Shown here: piece after piece, positions 44,093 to 52,434 of the stretch
Layout of the letters: each line of letters opens with the position of its first letter
How positions within the stretch are numbered: the first letter of the stretch is position 1
DNA from: Syntrophosphaera sp035450685
GTDB taxonomy: Bacteria > Cloacimonadota > Cloacimonadia > Cloacimonadales > Cloacimonadaceae
DNA: 64,000 nucleotides
Direction of reading: 5' to 3'
Assembly: GCA_035450685.1 (NCBI GenBank)
Contig: DAOTNF010000005.1
Coordinates: forward strand, 1 to 64,000
Notes under the pieces: model-generated
What the model was told of the DNA's origin: nothing
Seen by the model: only the letters and a program-made list of their open reading frames with translations
The model's database searches: none
Translations under genes and position numbers: made by a program

Positions 44093-44336
44093 GTTTGCGC
44101 ATTATTTCCATCACAGTGAAAAGGTAGCATATGTCTCGTGGTGTCGTGGTGTCGTGTTGGATGTGGTGATGGTGAAAAAGGCGGTTCGGCGACCGCCTCA
44201 ACTGTATCGGGTTTGCAATTGAGCCGCTTGGGGAGGTCATCAATCCAGCGTTTAGGGACATGGCGCAAATTTCCGCTTGACGAATCTGCCGTCCTCAAAA
44301 AGTGTGATTATCTATCCAAAATATTAAGGAGACAAG

Positions 44337-44651
44337 ATGTACGCCATCGTGGATATCAAAGGATTTCAGTTTAGGGCTGAAGAAAACGCGATCCTGCGCG
44401 TTCCCCTGCTGAACACGGCGGAACCTGGCCAGAGCCTGGAATTTGACCGGGTGCTGATGCTGCGCGAAGACGCCCAGATCAGAGTTGGCCAACCCGTTGT
44501 GGAAGGCGCGACAGTACTTGCCGAAGTAATTGAGCACGGTAAAGGCAAGAAAAAGGTGATCTACCATCAAAAGAGAAGGAAAGGTTACCGGGTAAAGAAA
44601 GGCTACCGTGAGCAATATACAGACATTAAAGTGACCGGAATCCGGTTTTAG
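44337..44651 (+). CDS. rplU: 50S ribosomal protein L21
   Basis: This 104-residue protein binds 23S rRNA. MYAIVDIKGFQFRAEE at the start and KRRKGYRVKKGYREQYTDIKVTGI near the end (family-typical K-R-R-K-x-Y-R and a G-x-R-Q-x-Y-T-x-x-x-I-x-x-I pattern) identify it. AAGGAGA precedes the ATG. The gene pair with rpmA is universal. Confidence 0.98.
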   Translation: MYAIVDIKGFQFRAEENAILRVPLLNTAEPGQSLEFDRVLMLREDAQIRVGQPVVEGATVLAEVIEHGKGKKKVIYHQKRRKGYRVKKGYREQYTDIKVTGIRF

Positions 44652-44665
44652 GAAAGAGGTGAAGC

Positions 44666-44932
44666 ATGGCACATAAAAAAGGTGTTGGAAGCAGTCGTAA
44701 CGGGCGCAACAGCAATCCCAAATATCGCGGCGTAAAGAAATACGGCAGCGAGAATGTGGTCGCCGGCAATATCATCGTGCGCCAGAAAGGCACCAAGTTT
44801 CACCCCGGCCTCAACGTGGGCATGGGCAGGGACTATACCCTCTACAGCCTGGTGGACGGCCAAGTGAAGTTTGAGACCCGCGCTTTGAACCGGAAATACG
44901 TTTCCGTGATCCCTGTGGAAAAGAGCGAGTAA
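44666..44932 (+). CDS. rpmA: 50S ribosomal protein L27
   Basis: This 88-residue protein reaches the peptidyl-transferase centre. AHKKGVGSSRNGRNSNPKY at the start and GNIIVRQKGTKFHPG are diagnostic. It lies 14 bases after rplU and ends at a strong terminator. There is no N-terminal extension of the kind cleaved in Firmicutes. Confidence 0.98.
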   Translation: MAHKKGVGSSRNGRNSNPKYRGVKKYGSENVVAGNIIVRQKGTKFHPGLNVGMGRDYTLYSLVDGQVKFETRALNRKYVSVIPVEKSE

Positions 44933-44953
44933 GCTTCCATTAGCAAAAGAATT

Positions 44954-44980
44954 AACCCCGGTATGCGCCGGGGTTTTTTT
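44954..44980 (+). terminator. rho-independent terminator of rplU-rpmA
   Basis: CCCCGG and CCGGGG pair around a short loop and are followed by seven T, 21 bases after the rpmA stop. Confidence 0.9.
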
Positions 44981-45377
44981 ATTATCCACGAATTACACGA
45001 ATTATCACGAATTACAAAAACAGAATAAGGGCAAGTGTCCAGCCTAAAAACAACAAACCGACCCCGAAACAAACCCCCACCAAGCCCTAAAGCTGCGTCA
45101 TCATGGTCTGCGAGCCGTGATCCAGTCTTTTAATAATATCCACAAATTACACAAATTACACGGATTAAAAGAACAGAATAAGGATAAACGTCCAACCCAA
45201 AAACAAGCACCAGACCTGAAACAGACCACGACAGACCAAAAATTGTGTCATCCCGGGCAAGCTTGCTTGACCCGGGATCCAGTCTTTTGGAAACAACCAG
45301 CCAGCCCTGAAACAGACCCCCATAACCCCAATCCGCGTATATCTGCGTGAACCGCTTGACCCGGGATCCAGTTCCCA

Positions 45378-45467
45378 GGGGTGGCAAAGTCCGTTTGCCA
45401 CAGAGACCGGAGGTCTCTTCCAAACAGGCAACTCCGTTGCCTCTGCCGAACAGACTTCGGCAGCCCT
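45378..45467 (-). repeat. R2 four-hairpin repeat copy 4 (best preserved)
   Basis: All four stems are perfect: TGGCAAA/TTTGCCA, AGAGACC/GGTCTCT, AGGCAAC/GTTGCCT and CTGCCGAA/TTCGGCAG. It lies 83 bases past the stop of the minus-strand Spy-like gene. Confidence 0.88.
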
Positions 45468-45489
45468 TAATCTGTCCATCTGGACACAA

Positions 45490-45522
45490 ACAAAATAGCG
45501 CCGGAAAGGAGGCACCGGCGCT
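45490..45522 (-). terminator. terminator of the sigma / anti-sigma / Spy-like operon
   Basis: AGCGCCGG and CCGGCGCT pair around a ten-base loop and are followed on the minus strand by ATTTTG. The stem is strong and the T-run short. Confidence 0.7.
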
Positions 45523-45550
45523 ATCTATCTTACTGAGGAGTGAGGGAGGG

Positions 45551-46258
45551 TTACTTTATTTCCGCCTTAGGGGTAGCTTTCAAGTCTTGTTTGGATTGCG
45601 GTTTGGAGTCGCGATCTTTGCAGTCTTCGCAGCCTTCGCAGTCTCCGGCGCGCATCCGCAGGCCTTCCCCGTTGCCGGGTCCCCTGTGCAGCATCTTGCC
45701 TTGTCCATCGGCGTTGCGTTGGTGCTGGCCGCAGTTCTGGCAATTCTCTCCATGCCGGTGTAGGGGTGCTTTGCTCCAGTTTTTACCTTGGAACTGGCCG
45801 TGGCGGTGCATATTCATAAAGCCGCCGCGCATATTTTCCTTTTGCTCCGGAGTGAGTTCTTTATACACTTGTTGCAGGTGGTCGATGCGGGCATATTCCA
45901 GAGTCAGTTGTTTGTCGTTGAGTGTCTTGGCGAGTTTTTTGAGGTTGGCGAAATCTTCCTTTTTCAGGGCTTGCTGCATGTCGATGCGCAGGTTTTCGAT
46001 CTCGGCCTGCAGGTTGTTCATTGCTTTCAGATGTTCGGTGCGAAGGGGCTCCAGCTTCTTCTGCTGTGCTTCGCTGAGGTTCATGCCACAATAGCCGTCC
46101 ATGCAGTCGCAGTCATCACGGAGGCGGTCTTTGAGGCGGGGATCGTCCTGGGAATTGGCGCCCAGCCTGGCGCGGGGCATAGCTTTGGTATCGGACTGGC
46201 CAAAGAGCAGCCCGGTGAGGGCCAGGGCCAGCACGGCAACGATGGCTATTTTATTCAT
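45551..46258 (-). CDS. Spy/CpxP-like periplasmic protein rich in Cys and His
   Basis: This is a 235-residue exported protein with signal peptide MNKIAIVAVLALALTGLLFGQ. The central part (about 58-135) has the helical Spy/CpxP pattern with L-T-P-E-Q-x-x. Cys and His cluster in DDCDCMDGYCGM, HRHGENCQNCGQH and GDCEGCEDCKD, which suggests metal binding. AGGAG lies eight bases before the ATG, and the start overlaps the upstream gene by eight bases. It probably senses or buffers metal or envelope stress under the sigma factor at the head of the operon. Confidence 0.82.
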   Translation of the reverse strand: MNKIAIVAVLALALTGLLFGQSDTKAMPRARLGANSQDDPRLKDRLRDDCDCMDGYCGMNLSEAQQKKLEPLRTEHLKAMNNLQAEIENLRIDMQQALKKEDFANLKKLAKTLNDKQLTLEYARIDHLQQVYKELTPEQKENMRGGFMNMHRHGQFQGKNWSKAPLHRHGENCQNCGQHQRNADGQGKMLHRGPGNGEGLRMRAGDCEGCEDCKDRDSKPQSKQDLKATPKAEIK

Positions 46259-46718
46259 TTGGTTTTCTCCTGGGGTTATTTCTTTGGTTTCGGTCTATAA
46301 AACGATCCATTCTTTCCGCGCGCCGTCCAAAATAGTCGCGGGCTTCCTGGGGTGTCATGGATTTGCGCAGGCGCAGGGTGGATTCGCCCAAGGTTCGTTC
46401 CAGGCGGCTTTGCAGCGTGATCGAGCGTTCGATGATGCCCTGGATTTTGGTTTCGTTTATCTTTCCCTTGGCCAGTTCGCGCATCAGTTCCCTTTTGGAA
46501 ACGCGGAACGAATCGCGCAGGGCTTTGGTGTTTTCGTTCTCGAAGTCCCGCGGGTTGAAACGGGCTTCCTCACCGGCTCCCGGTCCTTCCGGAAAGTTTT
46601 GGTAGTGGTGCAGATCGTGCTGTTTGCGGAAAAGCCCCATCACCACCAGTCCTCCCACGATGCCGGCGTTGAGAGCCAGCGAAACCAGCAAAAAAATGCT
46701 AAGCAGGCGTTTACTCAT
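46251..46718 (-). CDS. membrane-anchored Spy/CpxP-like protein
   Basis: This 155-residue protein has one N-terminal membrane segment (about 4-26, LLSIFLLVSLALNAGIVGGLVVM) and a helical periplasmic part with the LTXXQ-related repeat pattern (MTPQEARDYFGRR). It resembles the heavy-metal sensor CnrX/Spy group. The ATG at 46718 follows GGAGG by six bases; a longer ORF start is rejected. It overlaps both neighbours by eight bases. Confidence 0.8.
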   Translation of the reverse strand: MSKRLLSIFLLVSLALNAGIVGGLVVMGLFRKQHDLHHYQNFPEGPGAGEEARFNPRDFENENTKALRDSFRVSKRELMRELAKGKINETKIQGIIERSITLQSRLERTLGESTLRLRKSMTPQEARDYFGRRAERMDRFIDRNQRNNPRRKPNE

Positions 46719-47157
46719 GGACGCCTCCGGCAAGGTTGGGGTCATCCAGCAGGGAAACTTCGCCAAAGCTTGCCAGCTCCTGGCTGGGGGTTGCGGAAGG
46801 CGTTTCCGGGAAGGGCACGAAGGAAGAGAAGGCCGCCTTGCCCAGCAGTCCGCCCACGGTGAACATCAGTATCAACACCAGCAGGGCGGGGATGGTCTGC
46901 AAGCGCCAGCGAATCTTGTATTGCTTGCGCTGCCTGTCATGCCGGGCGGTTTTTTCCATGATCTGATGGTGCAGCCAGGCGGGAAATTCGGCGCGGGGTT
47001 GGGCTTGCAGCAGTTTCTGCAGCTTGAGGCCTTCATCCAGATAAGCGCGGCAGGCGGGACAGGAGGAGAGATGCTGATCCAGCTTGCGGATACGGCCGGG
47101 CTCCAGCTCGCGGTCGAGCTTGAGTTCGATCTGGCGTTTTGCAGCTCTGCATCTCAT
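46711..47157 (-). CDS. zinc-finger anti-sigma factor
   Basis: This 148-residue protein has an N-terminal zinc-binding anti-sigma domain: Cys3, His29, Cys33 and Cys36 fit the C-x(n)-H-x3-C-x2-C pattern. One membrane segment (about 88-107) puts the C-terminal 40 residues in the periplasm. It should hold the ECF sigma factor encoded just upstream until an envelope signal releases it. GAGAGG precedes the ATG. Confidence 0.9.
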   Translation of the reverse strand: MRCRAAKRQIELKLDRELEPGRIRKLDQHLSSCPACRAYLDEGLKLQKLLQAQPRAEFPAWLHHQIMEKTARHDRQRKQYKIRWRLQTIPALLVLILMFTVGGLLGKAAFSSFVPFPETPSATPSQELASFGEVSLLDDPNLAGGVHE

Positions 47158-47211
47158 TTTTTCCTCTCTTGGCCAGCCACGGGGGCTGTGTGTTCAGTCT
47201 TGTTCATAAAG

Positions 47212-47709
47212 TTATACTCCCTTACCCTGCATTTCCCTCAGCAATTTTTTGCGAAGTTGCTTTTTGGCGCGCACCAGCAGCGATTCCACTGCCTTCACGG
47301 TGATGCCCAGTTTATCCGCAATCTCTTTGTAGCTCAGCTTTTCATAGTATTGGAGGTGGATCACGCTGGCGAGCTTGGGGGGCAGTTCACGCAGTGCTTG
47401 GTGCAGCGCGGAATGGTCAGGCTCCGGTTCCGGGGCGCTGCGGTCTGGCAGACGGCTGAAAGAATGGGGGTCGAGGCTCACGTAGCGGTTTTTCTGCTTG
47501 AGGAAGGTCATGCTCTTATTGTAGGCAATACGATAGAGGTAGGCCACCGCAGTTGCTTCTTCCACGCGGTCGATGTGTTCATAAAAGGAAATGAACACCA
47601 TCTGCACGATGTCGTTGGCATCGTTGTCGTTGGCCACCAGGGTCAGCAGATAATGGTAAATCCGCTTCTCGTTCGCCTTGAGGAAAGCCTCGAACTGCTC
47701 TTTCTTCAT
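47212..47709 (-). CDS. ECF-type RNA polymerase sigma factor
   Basis: This 165-residue sigma factor has region 2 (about 7-75, with NDANDIVQMVFISFYEHID and AYLYRIAYNKSM) and region 4 (about 105-155, LPPKLASVIHLQYYEKLSYKEIADKLGI). It heads an operon with its anti-sigma factor and two Spy-like proteins, the arrangement of metal- or misfolding-responsive systems such as CnrYXH. It likely activates its own operon. Confidence 0.95.
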   Translation of the reverse strand: MKKEQFEAFLKANEKRIYHYLLTLVANDNDANDIVQMVFISFYEHIDRVEEATAVAYLYRIAYNKSMTFLKQKNRYVSLDPHSFSRLPDRSAPEPEPDHSALHQALRELPPKLASVIHLQYYEKLSYKEIADKLGITVKAVESLLVRAKKQLRKKLLREMQGKGV

Positions 47710-47724
47710 CTGATTACCTTAAAC

Positions 47725-47755
47725 ATTATACCTCATTGAGGATAAGATACTGCAA
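47725..47755 (-). promoter_or_regulatory. candidate promoter of the ECF sigma operon
   Basis: On the minus strand TATAAT (47730-47725) lies 15 bases before the start codon, with TTGCAG (47755-47750) 19 bases upstream. The -10 is perfect but the spacer is long and the leader very short. Confidence 0.4.
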
Positions 47756-47795
47756 AAAATCGCCAAGGCCTGTGTCAAGATAATTAAAGTTCTAC

Positions 47796-47823
47796 TTGTC
47801 TTGTAGGATATCCAGTTTATATT
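47796..47823 (+). promoter_or_regulatory. candidate promoter of wrbA
   Basis: TTGTCT, a 16-base spacer and TATATT lie 30 bases before the wrbA start. Confidence 0.42.
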
Positions 47824-47853
47824 GCCTGTAAAGACTCAATATGGAGAATAATC

Positions 47854-48465
47854 ATGAAAATACTGGTCCTTTTTTATTCGACCTATGGACACATATACGA
47901 ATTGGCAAAAGCTGTCGCCGAAGGCGTGCAAAGCGTAGAGGGGATGGATGTTGAAATCAAACGCGTGCCGGAGACGCTATCCCCGGAGATTCTGGCTAAA
48001 ATGGGCGCGACCGAAGCACAGAAAGCCTTTGAACACATACCGTTGGCCACGGTGCAGGATTTAGCTGAGGCGGATGGCATCGTCTTTGGCACACCCACCC
48101 GCTTCGGTATGATGGCCGCGCAGATGAAGTCATTTCTGGATTCCACCGGCGGGCTCTGGGCCCAGCAGGCACTCAGGGGCAAAGTGGGCTCGGTTTTCAC
48201 CAGCGCCGGGGTCCAGCATGGCGGCCTGGAAGCCACCATCCTCAGTTTCCACATCCCGCTGCTGCATCACGGAATGCTGATCGCTGGACTGCCCTATAGT
48301 TTTGCGGGACAGACCAGTATGAGCGAGATCACGGGTGGATCGCCCTATGGTGCCAGCACCATCGCCGGCGGAGATGGCTCGCGCCAGCCCAGCGCCAATG
48401 AACTTGACGGCGCCCGTTATCAGGGCAGGTATGTGGCTGAGATAGTGCATAAACTGAAGCGCTGA
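47854..48465 (+). CDS. wrbA: NAD(P)H:quinone oxidoreductase, WrbA type
   Basis: This FMN flavoprotein performs two-electron quinone reduction and protects against oxidative stress. In 203 residues it shows the flavodoxin-like FMN loop FYSTYGHIYELA (7-18), GTPTRFGMMAAQMKSFLDSTGGLW (about 79-102 as family hallmark) and GSPYGASTIAGGDGSRQPS. GGAG precedes the ATG. Confidence 0.96.
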   Translation: MKILVLFYSTYGHIYELAKAVAEGVQSVEGMDVEIKRVPETLSPEILAKMGATEAQKAFEHIPLATVQDLAEADGIVFGTPTRFGMMAAQMKSFLDSTGGLWAQQALRGKVGSVFTSAGVQHGGLEATILSFHIPLLHHGMLIAGLPYSFAGQTSMSEITGGSPYGASTIAGGDGSRQPSANELDGARYQGRYVAEIVHKLKR

Positions 48466-48485
48466 TAATCATTGACACAAAAATC

Positions 48486-48523
48486 GGCTCCTTATTCTTT
48501 GTCGGACTAAGGAGCCTTTTTTT
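48486..48523 (+). terminator. wrbA terminator overlapping the leader of the next gene
   Basis: GGCTCCTTA and TAAGGAGCC pair around a 13-base loop and are followed by seven T. The next start codon is at 48526, and the only Shine-Dalgarno-like AAGGAG lies in the 3' arm of this stem. Confidence 0.85.
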
Positions 48524-48525
48524 AT

Positions 48526-51024
48526 ATGCGAGTAAAACTGAGCCTGTGCCTGTTTATCCTGTTGTGGGGGGTGTTGCCTGCCGCACCCCGGGCCTTGCTG
48601 TCTCCACAGGAGCTGGGGCAGATCGGGGAGATGCTCGGCACTGCCGGATTGCGGCGGGAGTCGCTGACTTTTGAGAAGGATTGGGATTTGGCTGCCAGGT
48701 TCAAGATGGATTGGCAGTTGCGCCAACTGCAGGATCCCTGGCGGGCACTGGACGATCTGGCTTCCCTGCGCGAAAGCTGCGCCCTGGAGGATGAAAGCGG
48801 CATTCCGGGTCTGCTGAACACCCTCGGCGGCATCGCTTTCAATCTGGATATGGATAATTATGCGAACATCTATAACGCGGCAAGCGAAAGATACACAAGC
48901 TCTTTCTCACGCCAGGTGCGCCGGACGCGGGATATCTTTGGCTGGCTCACAGGGCATCTGTGCGAGCTGAAAAAAGACCTCTCTCCGCTGCTGGAAAGTG
49001 TCAGCCCCCGGGAAGCGGACAAACTGCTGTCCTTTTGGCTCTGGCAGTTCATTGAAAAGGAAGACATTGATAAATACAAGGCTTACTACAAGCAGCACAA
49101 GCTCCCGCTGCAGAGCGATCTGGATTCGGAGGAGATCTACGGGCTGCTGGAAAAGCTCGACCTGGACAGTCTGCAACAAACCGGGCTGCGCTTTCTGGCC
49201 CTCTCGGATGTTTTGATCCGGGAGTCGGCCAGGCTGGATTTTCCCCGGCGCAAACCTCTGATCAAAAAGACCGAGTTTGGCCTGATGGTGATCGGCAGCC
49301 GGGGTGACGACCATTATCGAAGCTCCGAACTGGGCTCCGCGCCCATCTGCCTCTTGCTGGAACCCGCGGGCAACGATGTCTATGAGATCGGTCTCAACAC
49401 TTCCCACGCGCACAACTTCTATATTCTGGCAGATTTTGACGGCAATGACAGCTACCGGAGCCAACAGCCGACGGGGATCTTTCGCAGCGCCTTTGGCCTG
49501 GGTTATTCCTTCGATGGCGCCGGCGATGACCTGTATCTGACCGATGATTACGCCTTTGCGGCTTTCGCGGGAATCAACATCCACAGGGACAGTTCCGGAA
49601 ACGATATCTACCGCAGCGGGCTTTTTTCACAGGGAGCGGCAATGTTTGGCCTGGCCCTGCTCCTGGATGAAGCGGGCAACGACAGCTACGGCGCTCCGGT
49701 ATCCGCCCAGGGAATCGGCAGCACCCGGGGAGTGGGCGCTTTGCTGGATCAGGATGGGGCAGACAGCTACCTGCTTGGCGGTAAATACTTTCATGAACCT
49801 CTGATGCCACTGGATTACATCACTTTGGGACAGGGCATGGGGATGGGCCTGCGGCCTGATCTGGCAGGCGGACTGGGCCTGCTTTACGACAAGGCGGGCA
49901 ACGACCGCTATCTGGGTGGGGTGTATGCCCAGGGCTCAGGCTACTGGTATTCCGTGGGAGCCTTGCTGGATGAGGGCGGCAACGACGTGTACAACGCGGT
50001 TTACTATCCCCAGGGTTCCGGCATCCATCTTGCCTGTGGCTATCTGGTGGACGGTGGAGGAGACGATGCCTATTACAGCCGCAACGGGCCGGGACAGGGC
50101 GCCGGGCACGACTGGGGCCTGGGTATGCTGGTTGACCAGGGCGGAAACGACGCCTATTCCATCCACGGGGGCAATGGGCTGGCGCTTTCCAATTCCGTGG
50201 CGCTCTTTGTGGACAGTTCCGGCGACGACCGCTATGAACGCAATGAAGGGCAAAACTATGGCAACGCGACCCTGGCTCGGGGGACAGGCGGCATCGGGCT
50301 ATTCTTGGATGCAGGTGGCAAGGACAGCTATCCGGACAGCCTCATGGCCAATGACAAGACCTGGCAGAAAGGAACTTATGGCATCGGCAGGGATCTGAAC
50401 CTCAACCTGGTGGAAAAGACGGCGGTGGAAGAACTTGCCGAAGCCGCGCCCCTGCCGGACAGCACCTACGCCATTGCTGATATCTTCGCGGTGGCTGCGG
50501 AATGGGAAGTGGGTTCCGCAGTCCAGCGGGTGAGAAAAGCCCGCGAGATACTCATCCAAAGGGCTGAAGAGGCCATCCCCTACATTTTGGAAAACAAACT
50601 TAACAGCCGCTCGGGGTTGGAATACCGCGCTCTGGAAGCCCTGGCAGCCAAGAGCCAAAGCTTTGTGCGGCAGCTTTATCCCAAACTGTCTGAGGCCGAC
50701 AGCCTGGCTGCCAAAAACTCCCTTTCCCTCATCGCCGGAGTGGGCGACAGCCTGCTGGTGGATGAGGTGCAGGAACTGCTTGCACAAGGCAAATACGTAA
50801 CCGCGTGCCTGTCCGCGCTTTCCGGGATCAAATCCGCCCGCGCGGTGGAGTTGCTGAGCCAATACACCACACATCCTTCCGAACGCTACCGCTACATCGT
50901 GGCGCGCTCGCTGATGCTGAACAAGCATCCCTCCGCCCGTCCCCTGCTCCTCACCATGCAGGGGGACAGCTCTTTCCTGGTGGAGGCGCTACTGCGCAAC
51001 CTGCCTCCGGAGGCCAGTCCATGA
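48526..51024 (+). CDS. secreted protein with 13 G-x-D-x-Y repeats and a helical-repeat C-terminus
   Basis: No known family was recognised. The 832-residue protein has a signal peptide (MRVKLSLCLFILLWGVLPAAP) and a helical region (about 25-245). Residues about 257-600 carry 13 copies of a short motif of the form G-(N/D/A/K)-D-x-Y, spaced about 22-45 residues apart and alternating with QGxG and G-x-L-L-D strings. Examples are AGNDVYEIG, AGNDSYGAP, GGNDVYNAV and GGDDAYYSR. This resembles RTX-type calcium repeats and may form a metal-stabilised beta roll or helix. The last 200 residues look like HEAT-type helical repeats. The stop overlaps rsmG by four bases. Confidence 0.82.
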   Translation: MRVKLSLCLFILLWGVLPAAPRALLSPQELGQIGEMLGTAGLRRESLTFEKDWDLAARFKMDWQLRQLQDPWRALDDLASLRESCALEDESGIPGLLNTLGGIAFNLDMDNYANIYNAASERYTSSFSRQVRRTRDIFGWLTGHLCELKKDLSPLLESVSPREADKLLSFWLWQFIEKEDIDKYKAYYKQHKLPLQSDLDSEEIYGLLEKLDLDSLQQTGLRFLALSDVLIRESARLDFPRRKPLIKKTEFGLMVIGSRGDDHYRSSELGSAPICLLLEPAGNDVYEIGLNTSHAHNFYILADFDGNDSYRSQQPTGIFRSAFGLGYSFDGAGDDLYLTDDYAFAAFAGINIHRDSSGNDIYRSGLFSQGAAMFGLALLLDEAGNDSYGAPVSAQGIGSTRGVGALLDQDGADSYLLGGKYFHEPLMPLDYITLGQGMGMGLRPDLAGGLGLLYDKAGNDRYLGGVYAQGSGYWYSVGALLDEGGNDVYNAVYYPQGSGIHLACGYLVDGGGDDAYYSRNGPGQGAGHDWGLGMLVDQGGNDAYSIHGGNGLALSNSVALFVDSSGDDRYERNEGQNYGNATLARGTGGIGLFLDAGGKDSYPDSLMANDKTWQKGTYGIGRDLNLNLVEKTAVEELAEAAPLPDSTYAIADIFAVAAEWEVGSAVQRVRKAREILIQRAEEAIPYILENKLNSRSGLEYRALEALAAKSQSFVRQLYPKLSEADSLAAKNSLSLIAGVGDSLLVDEVQELLAQGKYVTACLSALSGIKSARAVELLSQYTTHPSERYRYIVARSLMLNKHPSARPLLLTMQGDSSFLVEALLRNLPPEASP

Positions 51025-51650
51025 GCCCGCAGCGGGAACTCTTTGCCTCTTTTCTGGCGGAACTGGGGCTTTCCGACCCCGCCGGGCTGCTCTCCCGTTT
51101 TGAGTTATATCACTCTCTGCTGTTGGAGCTTAACGTGCGGGTGAACCTCTTTTCCCGCGGCACGGCGGCGGAAGACCTGTGGAGCAAGCATTTTCTTGAC
51201 AGCCTGCTGCCCTTGAAAAGCTTTGACTTCAATGGGAAAGAGGTGCTTGATTTCGGTTCCGGCGGAGGCCTTCCCGGCATACCGGTTAAGCTGGCGGTTC
51301 CTTCCTGTCGCATGACCCTGCTGGACTCGGTGCGCAAAAAGACCGTTGCCATGCAGGAAATGCTTGGCAGGTTAGAACTTGAAGGCTGTTCCACGGTTTG
51401 GAGCCGGCTCGAGGATTTGCCCGCCAGTGGCCAGAGTTACGACATCATCCTCTGCCGGGCTTTGCGCCTCGAGGAGCGCTATCTGAAGCCCTTGCGCCAG
51501 CTCTTGCGGCCCGCGGGGCAGGTGCTCTTTTACAAGGCGCAGGATAGCTCCGATCTCGATCCCTACCGTCCGCGGGAACTCTGCCGGATGGAACTGGATT
51601 ACGGCCAGCGGGTAATCTACACGCTGGACCGGGCCGCGCTGACTAAGTGA
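51021..51650 (+). CDS. rsmG: 16S rRNA (guanine-527-N7) methyltransferase
   Basis: This 209-residue SAM methyltransferase modifies G527 of 16S rRNA. The SAM loop VLDFGSGGGLPGIPVKL (about 77-93) and LLDSVRKKTVAMQ are diagnostic. The ATG overlaps the upstream stop (ATGA); a longer frame start inside the upstream gene is rejected. rsmG before parA-parB is the classic order near oriC. Confidence 0.96.
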   Translation: MSPQRELFASFLAELGLSDPAGLLSRFELYHSLLLELNVRVNLFSRGTAAEDLWSKHFLDSLLPLKSFDFNGKEVLDFGSGGGLPGIPVKLAVPSCRMTLLDSVRKKTVAMQEMLGRLELEGCSTVWSRLEDLPASGQSYDIILCRALRLEERYLKPLRQLLRPAGQVLFYKAQDSSDLDPYRPRELCRMELDYGQRVIYTLDRAALTK

Positions 51651-51669
51651 CAGGAAGTTATAAGAATAT

Positions 51670-52431
51670 ATGGCAAGAGTAATTACGATCGTGAACCAGA
51701 AAGGCGGAGTGGGCAAGACCACCTCCGCGGTCAACCTGGCAGCCGCTTTGGCTGTGCTGGAAAAGAAGACCCTGCTGATCGACTTTGATCCCCAGGGCAA
51801 CGCCACCAGCGGAGTGGGGCTGGATAAAGAAAAGCTGGATATGCAAATCTACGATGCCCTGATCGGCAAAACCCCTCTGCGGGAGGTGATCCAGGCCACC
51901 AGCACCCAAAACCTGTGGTGCGTGCCGGGCAATATCGACCTCACCGGAGCGGAGATCGAACTGGTGCACGAGTTTGCCCGCGAGCACAAGCTGCGTGAGG
52001 CATTGCAACCTGTCCTGGACGATTTTGACTACATCCTGGTGGATTGCCCTCCATCCCTGGGCCTGCTCACCGTGAACGCCCTCACCGCCGCCACCGACCT
52101 CGTGGTGCCGATCCAATGCGAATACTACGCCCTGGAGGGGGTGAGCCAGTTGCTTTCCACCATCCGCCTGATCCAGAAGAACCTCAATCCCAACCTGAAC
52201 ATCCTGGGGGTGCTGCTCACCATGTTTGACCGCCGGGTCAACCTCTCCATGCAGGTGGCCAAGGAGGTGCGGCGCTATTTCAAGGAAAAGGTTTTCCGCA
52301 CCATCATCCCCCGCAATATCAAGCTCACCGAGGCCCCCAGCTTTGGCAAGCCCATCTTTCTTTACGACATTCGCTCGCCCGGTGCCATGAGCTACCTGAA
52401 TCTGGCCACCGAAGTGATCGAGAGGACATAA
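51670..52431 (+). CDS. parA: chromosome-partitioning ATPase ParA/Soj
   Basis: This 253-residue Walker-type ATPase drives chromosome segregation with ParB. The deviant Walker A KGGVGKTTSAVNLA (11-24) and DFDPQGNATSG (about 38-48) are clear. It lies 19 bases after rsmG. Confidence 0.97.
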   Translation: MARVITIVNQKGGVGKTTSAVNLAAALAVLEKKTLLIDFDPQGNATSGVGLDKEKLDMQIYDALIGKTPLREVIQATSTQNLWCVPGNIDLTGAEIELVHEFAREHKLREALQPVLDDFDYILVDCPPSLGLLTVNALTAATDLVVPIQCEYYALEGVSQLLSTIRLIQKNLNPNLNILGVLLTMFDRRVNLSMQVAKEVRRYFKEKVFRTIIPRNIKLTEAPSFGKPIFLYDIRSPGAMSYLNLATEVIERT

Positions 52432-52434
52432 AAC

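Larger units (their letters stand above)
43121..44336. repeat. intergenic repeat island 5 (R4, R1 x2, R3) and L21 leader
   Basis: This is the longest gap in the window. It holds R4 (43323-43395), an R1 hairpin (43413-43465), a long-form R1 (43505-43590) whose loop encloses a perfect CCGGATCG/CGATCCGG hairpin, unique sequence (43600-43960), a 5'-truncated R3 (43966-44040), a promoter candidate (44065-44092) and a 240-base leader with a GGCGGT/ACCGCC hairpin. The unique part showed no coding or RNA signature. Confidence 0.7.
44981..45550. repeat. intergenic repeat island 6 (R5 x2, R1 x3, R2)
   Basis: Between convergent genes: R5 at 44983-45035 and 45137-45190; R1 at 45092-45135 and 45245-45300 and a partial R1 at 45355-45372; R2 at 45378-45467; then the terminator of the minus-strand operon (45490-45522). 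No gene is supported. Confidence 0.8.

Noticed and set aside
44981..45370. Short direct repeats suggesting a CRISPR array
   Set aside because: R5 units are tandem and R1 copies are unevenly spaced hairpins; there are no regular unique spacers and no cas genes.
50805..51020. Upstream extension of rsmG
   Set aside because: It lies in another frame of the preceding gene, and the conserved RsmG start is at 51021.
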